Source of the DNA: DATACQ01 sp036555515 | GTDB taxonomy: Bacteria > Desulfobacterota > Binatia > UBA9968 | Length of the DNA: 64,000 nt | Assembly (NCBI GenBank): GCA_036555515.1 | Contig: DATBLC010000417.1 | Coordinates: 17,921 to 81,920 of the forward strand | Direction of reading: 5' to 3' | Part shown: positions 1 through 9,171 of the stretch, one piece after another | Layout: each line of letters starts with the position of its first letter | How positions within the stretch are numbered: the stretch's first letter is position 1 | Made by a program: the position numbers and the translations under genes | Notes under the pieces: generated by a model | Told to the model about the DNA's origin: nothing | Databases searched by the model: none | Seen by the model: the letters and a program-made list of their open reading frames with translations, nothing else

Positions 1-398
1 ATCACCGCGGCGACCCGCTGGTCGGCGCCGCCGGTAAAAACGGCGACGGCTGCGCCAAAGCTGCTCCCTACCAGCGCGATGCGCTGTCCATCGACCTCCG
101 GCCGCGTCGCGAGATAAGAGATCGCGTTGCGCGCGTCGGCCACCTGGTCGAGACAGATGATGCGCCCATGCTCGCCTTCGCTCGCGCCGCAGCCTCTAAA
201 ATCGATGCGCATCGTGACGTAGCCCCACTCACCGAATTGTTTCGCCACCACCGTTTGGCCGTGGCCGTCCTTGTTGCCGCCGAAGCCGTGCAGCACCACA
301 AACGCCGGGCGCCGATCGCCGGGGCGCAAATCGTCCGGTGCGCGGACGATGGCGGAAAGTTTAAGACCGTCGGATTGAAAGGTGACTTTTTCTTCCAT
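1..398 (-). CDS. alpha/beta hydrolase, partial (C-terminus outside window)
   Basis: The minus-strand frame starts at the ATG at 398 and runs open off the left edge, giving 132 residues. The fold is readable: an HGFGG oxyanion-type loop near residue 40, a strand ending in IDFRGCG near residue 70, and the nucleophile elbow GSSFGA near residue 115. This is the N-terminal half of a serine alpha/beta hydrolase of the dienelactone hydrolase/dipeptidyl-peptidase-like group. No signal peptide is seen, so it is probably cytosolic. The acid and histidine of the triad lie beyond the edge. Substrate is unknown. It reads in the same direction as the DUF3891 gene 77 bp upstream. Confidence 0.85.
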   Translation of the reverse strand, partial: MEEKVTFQSDGLKLSAIVRAPDDLRPGDRRPAFVVLHGFGGNKDGHGQTVVAKQFGEWGYVTMRIDFRGCGASEGEHGRIICLDQVADARNAISYLATRPEVDGQRIALVGSSFGAAVAVFTGGADQRVAAV

Positions 399-475
399 GC
401 TTGTGCTCACTTACTCTTGATAAGCTCGACCGTCGGATTGATAGTCCCCGTCGCTCGGTGCAACTTCTGCGTTGC

Positions 476-1297
476 TCACCGGCTCATTTCAAAGGTCAGC
501 AGTTGCCGCGGCGCCTTTTGATAAGCTTCGAGGCCGGCACTTTCGCTTTTGCCGTCTTCCAGGGTCATGATACGCGCGCGCACGGAGATTTTCAGCGGCG
601 AAATGTCAAAAGGATAGGGGTCGAAGCGCACGGAGTTCGCCCCGTTGGGTAGCACGCGCAGTTCCACGGTCTTGTCACTGTCGTAGGAGACGCGCACCGG
701 AGCGATCTTATATTCCTTGAATTGGTCTTCCGCGGCGTAACCGTCGCAGCAAAAATAAAGCGACAGCAAGTCGAAAATTTGCAGCGCCCGGTAGTTATAC
801 TCGAGCTCATTGACGAAGCCCTCGCGTTGGGCGGCGAGTTCTTGTTTGAATTGTTCCTGCTTTCGTTCCAAATCTTTTTTCACCGCTTGGACCTCAGCGC
901 TCCGCTCACGCGACCGCATGGATGGTTCCGTAAACACGTTGTAACGGTTTTGCCAAAGGCCGGTACGATGCATGGAAACCAGAAGCCCGGCGTAAGGATC
1001 ATGGGAGCGAACCCAATCGACGTTCTTGGCATAGGCCGCAAGCTCCACGGCTTCGAACGAAGGAACCTCTTCGCGATGCGCGTAGGGTCGCCCTTTGGCG
1101 GCGTTGATCGGCGGATTGCCTTCGAACTCCCGGTATCCGCTGTCATGAAAAGTCGTGGCAAAAATCATGGTTTTATAGGGCCTGAGTTGTGAGAAGCGTT
1201 CGTTACCCCAGTGCGCCGCGAACTGCGCCGCCAACTCCGCATGGTCTTCCTGGGTACTGACGTAGCAGCGCCCGTTTTTCAGTTCACGTATCACCAT
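476..1297 (-). CDS. DUF3891 family protein
   Basis: 273 residues. The start at 1297 is chosen because the ATG is preceded by AAAGGAGGGACGACA, a strong ribosome site; the open frame extends further to 1375 without such a site. The sequence resembles DUF3891. It has an N-terminal histidine-containing segment (FATTFHDSGYREFEGNP, near residue 50), then an SHDPYAGLLVSMHRTG segment. A charged, probably coiled stretch (about residues 125-165) is followed by a beta-rich C-terminal third. The spaced histidines and aspartates suggest a metal site like that of HD-type phosphohydrolases, but this is inference and no biochemical role is known to me. No signal peptide or membrane segment. Confidence 0.75.
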   Translation of the reverse strand: MVIRELKNGRCYVSTQEDHAELAAQFAAHWGNERFSQLRPYKTMIFATTFHDSGYREFEGNPPINAAKGRPYAHREEVPSFEAVELAAYAKNVDWVRSHDPYAGLLVSMHRTGLWQNRYNVFTEPSMRSRERSAEVQAVKKDLERKQEQFKQELAAQREGFVNELEYNYRALQIFDLLSLYFCCDGYAAEDQFKEYKIAPVRVSYDSDKTVELRVLPNGANSVRFDPYPFDISPLKISVRARIMTLEDGKSESAGLEAYQKAPRQLLTFEMSR

Positions 1298-1398
1298 TGT
1301 CGTCCCTCCTTTGATTTGAAGCCAACTGCTTTGAACTCGCCGTGCTCGTTGGTCGTGTTCGTGTTTGTACAGCAAGGATAACCGAAACTCATAACAAA

Positions 1399-1426
1399 CC
1401 TTGAACTTTGAACCTTAAACTCGGAA
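1399..1426. repeat. degenerate 7-bp tandem repeat (CYTTGAA type)
   Basis: Four heptamers in a row (CCTTGAA, CTTTGAA, CCTTAAA, CTCGGAA) lie in the gap between the DUF3891 gene and the VOC gene. The same heptamer family recurs at 7554, 44070, 48301 and 49588. Confidence 0.6.
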
Positions 1427-1432
1427 CTATGC

Positions 1433-2656
1433 TTAACCCCAGGGTCCCAAAAAAGGTTCGCCAAGGTAAACATTGCCGTCGCCGTCCAGGCTCTCCGGCC
1501 AATCGCTCAATTTCAGCGGTCTGCGCAGGGCCTTAGGTTTTGGCTTGCCGTCCCAGCCAATCTGTTCCATGGCGCAATAGAGCTGTATCATGTGGCCGTC
1601 GGGATCGATCACATGGGCGGCGTAATCGATACCCGGATGGAGCTCCGTTGGAATGTCATCCCTGACTCTTATGCCACGCTCCTTTAAGAATCTCACAGCG
1701 TCGTTGAGCTGGCGGAAGTTCGCGAGCTGGAGGCCCAGAGACGCGCTCTTGGTATGCGCGCTAAAACCCAAGACCTGGCGCAGGGCGATGGGAAAAAGCG
1801 CCAGTGAGTGATGTTCCGTGTTGCAGCGCAGAAACAGGCAGCGATGGCCCTTCCAGACGACTTCTTCGGTCAACGTGAATCCGAGTTTATAGCGGTAGAA
1901 CGCTTCGGAATTCGCAAGATCATCCACGAAAAGACCCACCGGACCGAGGCGCACGATCTTGAACGGTCGGGGCAGTAGAATCCCATCGACATCGTAGTTC
2001 GCAGGGAGATCATCCACATGGCGGAAGCCGCTGATGGGATCGATGCCCTTGGCTTGGGCCTGTTGGACCTCGTCAAATTCGCAAATCTGCGGTAACTCGG
2101 GGGCCTTGTCGAAGCCGCGATCGTACATCGCGCGCGGCTTGCTGTGACCGTTCCAACCGATCTGCTCGATGCCGTAGTAAAGTTCGTTGCTATTGCCATC
2201 GGGATCCAAAAGGTAGGTATGCCAGTTGGAGCCGGGCATGTCGCGCCCCGTGCGCTGTAGTCGGACGCCTTGGCTGGTAAACCACGCGATGGCGTTGCTC
2301 ACTTCGCGGAGGCTGCCCACTTGCCAGGTGATTTGATTGATGGTGACACCCGGTTTTTCGCTCCGCCCCAGAGCATCGCGCACGCGCTTGGGAAAGAGGA
2401 CCATCGAATGATGATCGGTGCCGTAACGGGTGAAATAGCCGTTGGGGTCGCCCAGTGCCGCGACCTGTTCCGCGCTCTCAGCGCGTTTTGAGAAATCAAT
2501 CACGTCGGAGACGCGAAAGCCAAGCAAATCTATGTAAAACCGCGCGCCGTCTTTCATATTGGCGAGATTGTAACCGAAGTGACCCAGACGGCGAATCTTG
2601 AACGGCTGTTCGAGTAATACGCCGCCGACATTGAACTTTTCGTTCGACGCTGTCAT
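1433..2656 (-). CDS. two-domain VOC protein, extradiol-dioxygenase-like
   Basis: 407 residues with two vicinal-oxygen-chelate modules, roughly residues 20-170 and 230-370. Each has the pattern LGHFGYNLANMKDGARFY / LGPVGLFVDDLANSEAFY, then HHSMVLF or HHSLALF, then LLDPDGNSNELYY or VIDPDGHMIQLYC. The H/H/E metal ligands (H27, H-H in each repeat, and the E or Q near the end) can be seen in part. The second module has Q where the glutamate ligand is expected (MIQLY), so the first module is the better metal site. This layout matches two-domain catechol 2,3-dioxygenase-like enzymes. An aromatic or catecholic substrate is inferred from the family only. Probably cytosolic. Confidence 0.75.
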   Translation of the reverse strand: MTASNEKFNVGGVLLEQPFKIRRLGHFGYNLANMKDGARFYIDLLGFRVSDVIDFSKRAESAEQVAALGDPNGYFTRYGTDHHSMVLFPKRVRDALGRSEKPGVTINQITWQVGSLREVSNAIAWFTSQGVRLQRTGRDMPGSNWHTYLLDPDGNSNELYYGIEQIGWNGHSKPRAMYDRGFDKAPELPQICEFDEVQQAQAKGIDPISGFRHVDDLPANYDVDGILLPRPFKIVRLGPVGLFVDDLANSEAFYRYKLGFTLTEEVVWKGHRCLFLRCNTEHHSLALFPIALRQVLGFSAHTKSASLGLQLANFRQLNDAVRFLKERGIRVRDDIPTELHPGIDYAAHVIDPDGHMIQLYCAMEQIGWDGKPKPKALRRPLKLSDWPESLDGDGNVYLGEPFLGPWG

Positions 2657-2815
2657 TACCCCCCTCGCGAAACCACGGACACTCTATACAATCTTTTTGC
2701 TGCGCCAACAACTTCAAACGAGAATTCGACTTGCGCGCCGGGGCGGGCTGGAATAAGAATAGGAAGGTAAACTGCGGAATTTGGCCCCAACCGTTCAGGA
2801 CCGAGGAGGATCACA

Positions 2816-3670
2816 ATGGCAATTCAAGAACACCATAGTCAGGGAAAAATTTTCTGGCCGGGCGATGCTCGGATAGCGGTTCTGTTGAGCTTCGACTTTC
2901 AGGGTGGCGAAGATGTCAGGCCTGATAAGAACGGAAAAATGAACCATGAAGAATATACGCAGGCGGAATATGGCCCCCGCACCGGCATTTATCGAATACT
3001 TCGGATCCTTGCGGCCAACGAAGTGAAAGCGACGTTTTTAACTTGCGGCGGCATCGCCGAGCGCTATCCTGAAGCGGTGGCTGCCATCATCGCCCAGGGA
3101 CATGAGGTGGCCGGACATGGCTATCACCATGAAGTGGCGCGGGATCTCAGCAAAGACGAAGAGCGCGACGTGATAAAGCGGACGACAGAGATGCTTCTCA
3201 CCCGCGCCCAAAAGCGGCCGGTGGGCTGGCGCTCCTGCACCCAGAGCCCCAATAGTCTGGAGCTGCTCATGGAGCAGGGCTATCTCTGGAACAGCAACTC
3301 TTTTTCTTACGATTTGCCGTTTGTATGGCAAAACGGCAAGAAAAGACTGGTGGAGTTGCCGCGCCAGCCTTTTGGCGACGGCCGGACTTATGGCCACCGG
3401 GACTCGGGTAATCCTGACGATACTCTGACAATCTGGAAGGGAATGTTCGACCAATTTTATGAGGAATCCGGCTTGGCGCCGACGTTTTGTCCGTTTCAGT
3501 TTCACCCCTATATTTCGAGCAGGCCGGGCCGGGCAAAAACGCTCACCGGAATTATCCAGTACATGAAGTCACACAAGGGCGTGTGGTTCGCCACCGGCAG
3601 CGAGGTGGCCCACTGGTGGCTCGAGAAAGGCTTCTCGGCGGAAGCCGCACGGGCCGTCAAAGTCGCCTGA
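2816..3670 (+). CDS. polysaccharide deacetylase family protein (PuuE-like)
   Basis: 284 residues with the ATG preceded by GAGGAGGATCACA. It carries the NodB homology fold: LLSFDFQGGED near residue 25 (first Asp), HEVAGHGYHHEVARD near residue 100 (the HxxxH-type metal histidines), then WRSCTQSPNS and a late QFHPYISSRPGR segment. It lacks a signal peptide, which fits the cytosolic PuuE/allantoinase-like branch rather than cell-wall deacetylases. It faces away from the VOC gene and shares a divergent gap with it. The DUF1989 and binding-protein genes that follow on the other strand suggest a ureide, amide or nitrogen-compound theme, but that is inference. Confidence 0.85.
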   Translation: MAIQEHHSQGKIFWPGDARIAVLLSFDFQGGEDVRPDKNGKMNHEEYTQAEYGPRTGIYRILRILAANEVKATFLTCGGIAERYPEAVAAIIAQGHEVAGHGYHHEVARDLSKDEERDVIKRTTEMLLTRAQKRPVGWRSCTQSPNSLELLMEQGYLWNSNSFSYDLPFVWQNGKKRLVELPRQPFGDGRTYGHRDSGNPDDTLTIWKGMFDQFYEESGLAPTFCPFQFHPYISSRPGRAKTLTGIIQYMKSHKGVWFATGSEVAHWWLEKGFSAEAARAVKVA

Positions 3671-3701
3671 GAGATGGTAGGGGCGCAGGCATGCTGCGCC
3701 C

Positions 3702-4244
3702 CTACATTCTACCTCTAAACCAAAAGCGTATTTTTTTTCGAACCCCTCGCCCCAACCGTTTCTTGGTCTCGAACCAGATGCGGAGCAGCCAGTTACGGGC
3801 CGACCAAGCCAATGGCGTCGAGGTCGTGATCCATTGGTGATTGTGTTCAAATTCAGCCTTGAACTTGCGGATTTGCAATGTCTTGCCGAATTTTCTCTTG
3901 AAAATAGCTTTGACGCTGACGGCGTTTTGCGATTCGGTGAAGACGGTGATCGTTTCGACCGGCAATAACTCGCGCAGCCGCGAGATTTTTTGCGCCAGGC
4001 TTACTTCGTTGGCCGCGCTTACGGCTAGAATGTTGCCGGCAAATTCAGAATCTTGCAGTGTTGCCGCGATCATCTTTTTGCGCAGCGCGACCTCGCCGCC
4101 GTCATCACCGTCGTAGCCCGCCACGACCAGGTAGGTCTTGTGCTTGGAGGTGTGCATCGACTTCTGCCACCAGTCCAAGGCCTTCTCCAAACAGATGCGC
4201 GACGCCTGGGACAGTTTTTCTGGGCCCAGCGAGCCGTAGGGCAT
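3702..4244 (-). CDS. hypothetical protein, possible DUF218/YdcF-like fold, start uncertain
   Basis: 180 residues from the ATG at 4244. The middle reads TYLVVAGYDGDDGGEVALRK and the later part has ETITVFTESQNAVSVKA. The order of a VVAG strand, a E-x-x-x-R/K helix and a TESQNA loop recalls YdcF/DUF218 proteins, but similarity is weak and no function is assigned. The frame stays open upstream to a TGA at about 4292-4294 and encodes IPIVIVAMPYGS, which looks like the missing first strand. The only start near the GGAGAG ribosome-like site is an ATT, so the true start is unclear. The C-terminus is very basic. The DUF1989 gene lies 65 bp upstream on the same strand. Confidence 0.5.
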   Translation of the reverse strand: MPYGSLGPEKLSQASRICLEKALDWWQKSMHTSKHKTYLVVAGYDGDDGGEVALRKKMIAATLQDSEFAGNILAVSAANEVSLAQKISRLRELLPVETITVFTESQNAVSVKAIFKRKFGKTLQIRKFKAEFEHNHQWITTSTPLAWSARNWLLRIWFETKKRLGRGVRKKIRFWFRGRM

Positions 4245-4309
4245 CGCTACTATTACGATGGGAATATGCCCGCTCTCCTTTGCCGCTGAACGTCAAGGCG
4301 GGGCAGGTC

Positions 4310-4933
4310 TCACGGTTCGTAAATCAGCACGTCCACCGGCTTGCCGCCGACCGGGAGGTCAGGGCAAGCGCTGAGCGCTACGAGCAGATCCATCTCTGCG
4401 CGCAGATCCATGTAGTTCCCTTCCTTGGGGCGCACTTGGGTGTGTTCCATTTTTCCGCTGGCGCCGTCGATTTTCATATGCTGGTTCAAGTTGAACGGAC
4501 TCGGTATATCTTCCGGCACGATACCGTAGGAGACCACTGCCTTGGAAAGGTTTTCGTAGCAGCCGTGATCGGGAATCTCGTCGATCTGTCTTGGGTAATA
4601 TTCGCCCAGACGGTTTTCCTGCTGGGCGAGTTTGAAGCGGTAGCCGCTGCACATGCCTTTTTGCAGATCATGGGTCCCGGCCGTGAAGCCGTCGTACAGA
4701 ATCGTCATCATATGCTGGTTATTGCGTCCCATGAGCTTGTCTCCGGCGCTGAGAAATAGCTTCATGTTATAGACCTTGGTGCGCGCCTGGTCGAAGCGCT
4801 CGCGCAGGTTTTGCAGCCGGAAAAACACAAAATCCACCGTTGTTGTCGCGATGATGCGGATCACCTGGCCCTGTTTCATTTCCGCCGACCAGCCGGTGTT
4901 ATGAGGCAGGTGAGCTTCGAGAATTTTCTTCAT
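4310..4933 (-). CDS. DUF1989 protein (urea carboxylase-associated family)
   Basis: 207 residues, ATG preceded by GAGGAGAAAACGCT. The sequence shows the DUF1989 pattern: GQVIRIIATTTVDFVFFRLQN near residue 22, then LSAGDKLMGRNNQHMMTILYD and a DLRAEMDLLVALSACPD segment close to the C-terminus. Family members occur beside urea carboxylase/allophanate hydrolase genes and appear to be small metal- or guanidine-related accessory proteins; the exact reaction is not established. No urea carboxylase is seen here. It lies 33 bp downstream of the binding-protein gene at 4967 on the same strand, so the two are probably cotranscribed. Confidence 0.85.
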   Translation of the reverse strand: MKKILEAHLPHNTGWSAEMKQGQVIRIIATTTVDFVFFRLQNLRERFDQARTKVYNMKLFLSAGDKLMGRNNQHMMTILYDGFTAGTHDLQKGMCSGYRFKLAQQENRLGEYYPRQIDEIPDHGCYENLSKAVVSYGIVPEDIPSPFNLNQHMKIDGASGKMEHTQVRPKEGNYMDLRAEMDLLVALSACPDLPVGGKPVDVLIYEP

Positions 4934-4966
4934 AGCGTTTTCTCCTCGGTAATAGAGAACGGCGCA

Positions 4967-5989
4967 TCACCGCCCCTTGTAAAGAGCATCGACGAATCCG
5001 CTCGCGACCAGTTCTCGAATAAAGCGGGACTCGGCGAAGCGCTGCGGTATCGTACCGGCCGGTAAGGGCCGCGTCGCGCTGATTTCCTCGAGTATGGTTT
5101 GGATTCCCGCCGGCGTCGCCTCCGGGGCGCGCTTAAAATATTTCGTCGCATAGATCTCGTAGATCTTTTCCGCCGCCGGCGTAGTTTTTTGCTTGGTGTA
5201 TTTTTCCAGGGTCGCGAGCGCCGCCGCTTTGTCGGTCTTAAACCGATGGATGCCTTCGACGTAGGCCTTCAGAAAGCGGGCAACGAGATCGGGTTGGCTC
5301 TTGAGAAAAGACTGGCGCGCCGCGAATGGGCCGAACGGGTAGACGAGCCCCGAGGCCGAAACATCGGCCAATCTCACGTAGCCGCCGGCTTCGGCGTTGA
5401 GCGTTTCCGGCCCGGTAGATAGAACGCCGCTCTGCACAGATCCGCCTTTCAGCGCCGCGAATATTTGCGGGCCGGAACCGGCCTGGAAGATCGCCACCTC
5501 TTTATCCGGCCGCAAATTCCATTTCTTGAGCAGGTACCGCGCGATGAAATCGGTAGTCGCGCCGATGCGGCTCACACCGAGCTTTGTGCCCTTGAGTCCT
5601 TCGGGCGTCTTGATGCTTGGAATGGACCAGAGCTCGAACGGCAACGAGTCGATGCTGGCGCCGAGCAGCACGACGTCGGAACCGGATAAATTGGCCGAAA
5701 CGGTGGCGCCGCCGGCGGTAAACGAAACGGCAACATCACCGGCAATCAACGCCTGCAACGAAGGCGGCCCGCCGGCGATGTAGACGAACTCCGGATCGAT
5801 CGCGTATTTCTTGAATAACCCGGCTTCTTTGGTAAGCCAGAGCGGTCCATAGACAACGGCAATGGAGGTGTACGCAATGCGCAGCGGCTCCGCTCCCGCC
5901 AGAGCGGCCCACAGATGCATTACGCCGAAAATGCAGGCCAACGAGGCCTGAATCGGCCCAATGAATCTTAAGAGGGAATGTTTTGGCAT
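4967..5989 (-). CDS. ABC transporter substrate-binding protein, NMT1/SsuA-like
   Basis: 340 residues. The N-terminus has a Sec signal (hydrophobic run LACIFGVMHLWAALAGA, residues about 17-33). The mature part has two lobes: LRIAYTSIAVVYGPLWLTKEAGLFKKY, then FTAGGATVSANLSGSDVVLLGA, and GLKGTKLGVSRIGATTDFIARYLL at the hinge. This is the NMT1/THI5-like and SsuA/TauA fold, a periplasmic binder of sulfonates, pyrimidine precursors or aromatic acids. No permease or ATPase gene is adjacent, so the transporter partner is unknown. It reads into the DUF1989 gene. Confidence 0.85.
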   Translation of the reverse strand: MPKHSLLRFIGPIQASLACIFGVMHLWAALAGAEPLRIAYTSIAVVYGPLWLTKEAGLFKKYAIDPEFVYIAGGPPSLQALIAGDVAVSFTAGGATVSANLSGSDVVLLGASIDSLPFELWSIPSIKTPEGLKGTKLGVSRIGATTDFIARYLLKKWNLRPDKEVAIFQAGSGPQIFAALKGGSVQSGVLSTGPETLNAEAGGYVRLADVSASGLVYPFGPFAARQSFLKSQPDLVARFLKAYVEGIHRFKTDKAAALATLEKYTKQKTTPAAEKIYEIYATKYFKRAPEATPAGIQTILEEISATRPLPAGTIPQRFAESRFIRELVASGFVDALYKGR

Positions 5990-6129
5990 TTTGCTCCCAA
6001 CGCGAAGATCTTTTTTGTAGGCATTGTCTAAGTTAAATCCAATCTCCTGTCAAGCAAATGTCCGCTTGCAGATCGCCGAGCCGCTTCAATTTGATTCTAA
6101 GTGAGGGCGACCGGCTTCCAACGTGGTTA

Positions 6130-7392
6130 TCAGCGAAAATATTCCTTGAACGCCGTCACCATCAGATTCGCCAGCCGCTCGTTATAACTCTCGACATGTC
6201 CATAATGGGTGAGATTGGGGACGACGATTAATCTCAGATCCTCGGCATAGGGTTTGAACCGCTGGAACGCGTATACCTCGCGCCGGTAGCCGAGTCCCCG
6301 ATCGCCGCCTTCGATCCAGTGGCCCTTGTCGTTTGCGCCGACGACGTGGAGTAACTTCTTGCCCCGCAGTCGCTCCAGCTCGGCGTTGTAGGTGATGAAG
6401 AGTTCCTCGTCGGGTAGTTGGGAAATCCTTTTGATCTCCGGTAGCAGCACGTCGTGGGCGCTATGCTCGATGTCCTGCAAGAATGGCTTAAACTGCGGGC
6501 GTCGATGATTTTCCAATTCGAACCAGCGCTCCGCGCTGCCCCAGGGCTGGTTGGGACCGACGTAGCCGCTTTTGACGTAGCCTTGCGGCGAACGGCGGCT
6601 GAGCTCGGTGACATTGCGGAATCCCGCGGCGCGCTCTGCCGGCGATTTTTCCGCGCAAGCGAGATCCCACTCTTTGCGCACCCAGGCGGGCATTCCGGTG
6701 CCGAAGCCGAGACCGCCGATGACTGTATTCTTGATTCCGTATTGTTCGAGCAAGTAAAAATACTCACCGCCGGTGGAATGGCCCCAACAGAAAATTGGAC
6801 AGCCCGGCAAGCTCTTTTCGATGAGCACTCTGATCGCTTCGAGGCACATACGAAAGGTATACACGGCCAAACGACTTTGCAGTTCCTCGTCGCAGGGAAC
6901 GGCGCCGATGATGAACTCGGGACGGCGCTGCGCAATCGGCGGCCACGGATTGCGGCTGTAGTGGCCGGGCAGCGAAACGGCCAAAACGGGAATTCCGAGC
7001 GACGCGATATGCTGGGCGACGCCGACGCGCGCCGTTCCGGGATCAATTTTCGACAGATCGGGATATTGTTCGGGCCCGTCAGGCGTAAAAACGAATTCAT
7101 ATTCATTTGCCGCGCCCCCGTGCACCATGACGACGGCCATATCGGTGATCGAGTTTTTGGCCGGCGTGAAAAGTCTGCCGTGAATATCCCATTGAAACAA
7201 CTCGCCGGGCTTAGCCGGATTCGGATATCGTCCGATGCGCGCCTCGACTTCCTCGACGGTAAAGACCGTTCGCGCGTAGGGATCGGGAAAATTAGTGTAG
7301 TCCTCCCATGACATCGAGTAAATGAACTCATCGTGGAGCCCGTCACCTTTGGTAAGTGCTGCCACGTATCGATCAATCGCTTGCTGGCTCAT
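6130..7392 (-). CDS. alpha/beta hydrolase family protein
   Basis: 420 residues. The nucleophile elbow is CWGHSTGGEYF with Ser206 as the likely catalytic residue. An earlier strand reads MAVVMVHGGAANEYEF, and a late segment LHVVGANDKGHWIEGGDRG plus PNLTHYGHVESYN should supply the acid and histidine. At 420 residues it is longer than a minimal hydrolase (~280) and carries about 120 extra N-terminal residues without a signal peptide. A substrate cannot be named. It ends 140 bp upstream of the binding-protein gene on the same strand. Confidence 0.8.
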   Translation of the reverse strand: MSQQAIDRYVAALTKGDGLHDEFIYSMSWEDYTNFPDPYARTVFTVEEVEARIGRYPNPAKPGELFQWDIHGRLFTPAKNSITDMAVVMVHGGAANEYEFVFTPDGPEQYPDLSKIDPGTARVGVAQHIASLGIPVLAVSLPGHYSRNPWPPIAQRRPEFIIGAVPCDEELQSRLAVYTFRMCLEAIRVLIEKSLPGCPIFCWGHSTGGEYFYLLEQYGIKNTVIGGLGFGTGMPAWVRKEWDLACAEKSPAERAAGFRNVTELSRRSPQGYVKSGYVGPNQPWGSAERWFELENHRRPQFKPFLQDIEHSAHDVLLPEIKRISQLPDEELFITYNAELERLRGKKLLHVVGANDKGHWIEGGDRGLGYRREVYAFQRFKPYAEDLRLIVVPNLTHYGHVESYNERLANLMVTAFKEYFR

Positions 7393-7553
7393 GCCGCGCT
7401 CCTACGAGTAAAATAGTCTTAGCTCTTAAGGGTATGTCGGCATCGGGAACCGCTGTCAAGGTCGATGAACGCCGCCAACACGAATTCTTCATGCTTCGAA
7501 AAAAACGGACGCCAGCGCGCAAGGGACGGGCCTGGAAGAACAGACTGGGTGGC

Positions 7554-7574
7554 AGTTCAAAGTTCAAGTTTCAA
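7554..7574. repeat. short heptamer repeat (RGTTCAA type)
   Basis: Three heptamers (AGTTCAA, AGTTCAA, GTTTCAA) abut the left end of the first MITE-like copy. Confidence 0.5.
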
Positions 7575-7838
7575 CCCGCATTCCGCAGTTAGACTGAGGA
7601 GACGGCGAGCGAGGTGGAACCCTGAAGTAGCGAAGCGTCCAACTGTAAAATTTCAAAGTCATTTTGCGCTATCGCACGTTGTTACGAGCTTTAACGTTCC
7701 ATTCAAGCACCGCTGCTCGATGTTAGCTCAGAGGCAGACGGCATCTCCGCCACAGGCGGATCAGCCTTCGGCTGAGACTTTGCTACGGAAGGGTTGCGCC
7801 TCGCGTTTCCTGTCGAGAGCAACTGCGGAGTCCGGGTT
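7573..7838 (+). mobile_element. MITE-like element, copy A
   Basis: First of five related ~269-bp elements in the window (others at 26436, 40552, 45544, 53772). Ends are imperfect inverted repeats, AACCCGCATTCCGCAGTT and AACTGCGGAGTCCGGGTT. The inner ~40 bp of each arm also pair loosely. The middle contains two adjacent perfect hairpins, TCCGCC-ACA-GGCGGA and TCAGCC-TTC-GGCTGA. There is no coding capacity and no matching direct repeat at the flanks. It fills most of the gap 7393-8003, which otherwise shows no gene. Confidence 0.8.
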
Positions 7839-8003
7839 CAATGTTCAACGTCTTCCGATCTTTTTTGAACTTCATGGGCGCAATCCCTAACTTTGAACCA
7901 GTGATGTCCGTATCTGGCTGAGGAACGATGGGCAACTTGACATTGTTTGCACCCTGCGGCTAAACCTTTTGACTAGCGCTGGATCAATCGGGAGGCGGGT
8001 GAT

Positions 8004-9125
8004 ATGGCCGATGGTGCTCAACGTCCAACCTACGAAAAGGTCGAACGCAAAGTCGAGGTGATGGATACCCCCTACGACCGCTGGATCGCGTCCCAGGGCA
8101 TCGACGTCATTCGCGGCTTTTTTGTCGAAGACCTCTATACGGTTCCGCTCAAATGGTGGGACCGCATGGGCGGAAACGGCGTTTACGTCATGCTAGACGG
8201 CACCGGTTACATGGACGACGCTTACGTCGTCGAGATACCGGCGGGCAAAAGCCTCAACCCGCAGCGCCATATCTACGAGGCTTTGATCTATGTTCTCTCC
8301 GGCCGGGGCGCGACGACGGTGTGGCAAGTCGACGGCGTCAGGCAAAGCTTCGAATGGCAGGCGGGAAGTCTGTTCGCGCTACCGCTCAACGCTTGGTATC
8401 AGCATTTCAATGGCCAAGGCGACCGGGTAGCGCGTCTTTTGGCCGTCACCACGGCGCCGCTGATTTTTAATCTGTTTCACTGCGAAGACTTCGTAATCAA
8501 TAATCCCTACGCGTTCACCGACCGCTTCAAGGGTGAAGAGGGCTACTTCGGCGGCGGCGGAAAACTATACAGCGACCGCGTGGTCGAGACCAATTTCGTT
8601 GCAGATGTCGTCAATATCGAACCGGTAGAGTGGTCTGAAAGAGGTAAGGGCAACGCGACGATTTTTTTTGAAATGTCCCAAAGCATGATGGGTTCCCATG
8701 TGTCGCGCTTTCCCGTCGGTATCTACAAAAAGGCGCACCGCCACGGCCCGGGCGCGCATGTCTTTATTCTCACCGGCAAGGGTTATTCCTTGCTGTGGCC
8801 GGAGGGCAAGGAGATCACGCGCGTCGATTGGAAGCCAGGATCCATCGTCGTGCCGCCCGAAGGTTGGTTTCATCAACACTTCAATTCGAGCGCGGAGCCG
8901 GCGCGTTATTTGGCGCTGAAGATACTCAGCCGCAAGTTCAAGCTGCAGCCCGGTAAGATTCAATCCGATGTTCCACTGGCTTATGGCGGCTGGCAGATCG
9001 AATACGAAGACGAGGATCCGATGATCCGCAGGACGTTTGAAGAAGAATGCGCCAGGTCCGGCGCGCAGGTGAAAATGCCGGGGGCGGCGGGCGCCCCAAT
9101 TGACAAGGATAGGGGTCTTTCCTAA
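8004..9125 (+). CDS. double-cupin domain protein
   Basis: 373 residues with two beta-barrel cupin modules. The first (about residues 75-150) has PAGKSLNPQRHIYEALIYVLSGRG and WYQHFNG. The second (about 235-310) has FPVGIYKKAHRHGPGAHVFILTGKGYS, then PPEGWFHQHFN. The second has the fuller metal set (HRHxxxxH, then H-x-H), while the first lacks one histidine. Soluble, no signal. Such proteins bind Fe or Mn and can be dioxygenases, isomerases or binding proteins; the role here is unknown. A second gene of the same architecture lies at 38175, also beside catabolic genes. It ends 46 bp before the VOC gene. Confidence 0.8.
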   Translation: MADGAQRPTYEKVERKVEVMDTPYDRWIASQGIDVIRGFFVEDLYTVPLKWWDRMGGNGVYVMLDGTGYMDDAYVVEIPAGKSLNPQRHIYEALIYVLSGRGATTVWQVDGVRQSFEWQAGSLFALPLNAWYQHFNGQGDRVARLLAVTTAPLIFNLFHCEDFVINNPYAFTDRFKGEEGYFGGGGKLYSDRVVETNFVADVVNIEPVEWSERGKGNATIFFEMSQSMMGSHVSRFPVGIYKKAHRHGPGAHVFILTGKGYSLLWPEGKEITRVDWKPGSIVVPPEGWFHQHFNSSAEPARYLALKILSRKFKLQPGKIQSDVPLAYGGWQIEYEDEDPMIRRTFEEECARSGAQVKMPGAAGAPIDKDRGLS

Positions 9126-9171
9126 TAATAATCGCAGCATCATAGAAACGTCGGGATCTGAAGGAGATAAG

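Noticed and set aside
6234..7376. 380-residue minus-strand ORF in another frame
   Set aside because: It overlaps the well-supported hydrolase at 6130-7392 in another frame and has no conserved motifs; shadow ORF typical of GC-rich codon use. The same applies to other long antisense frames, such as 51262-52083 and 10537-11538.
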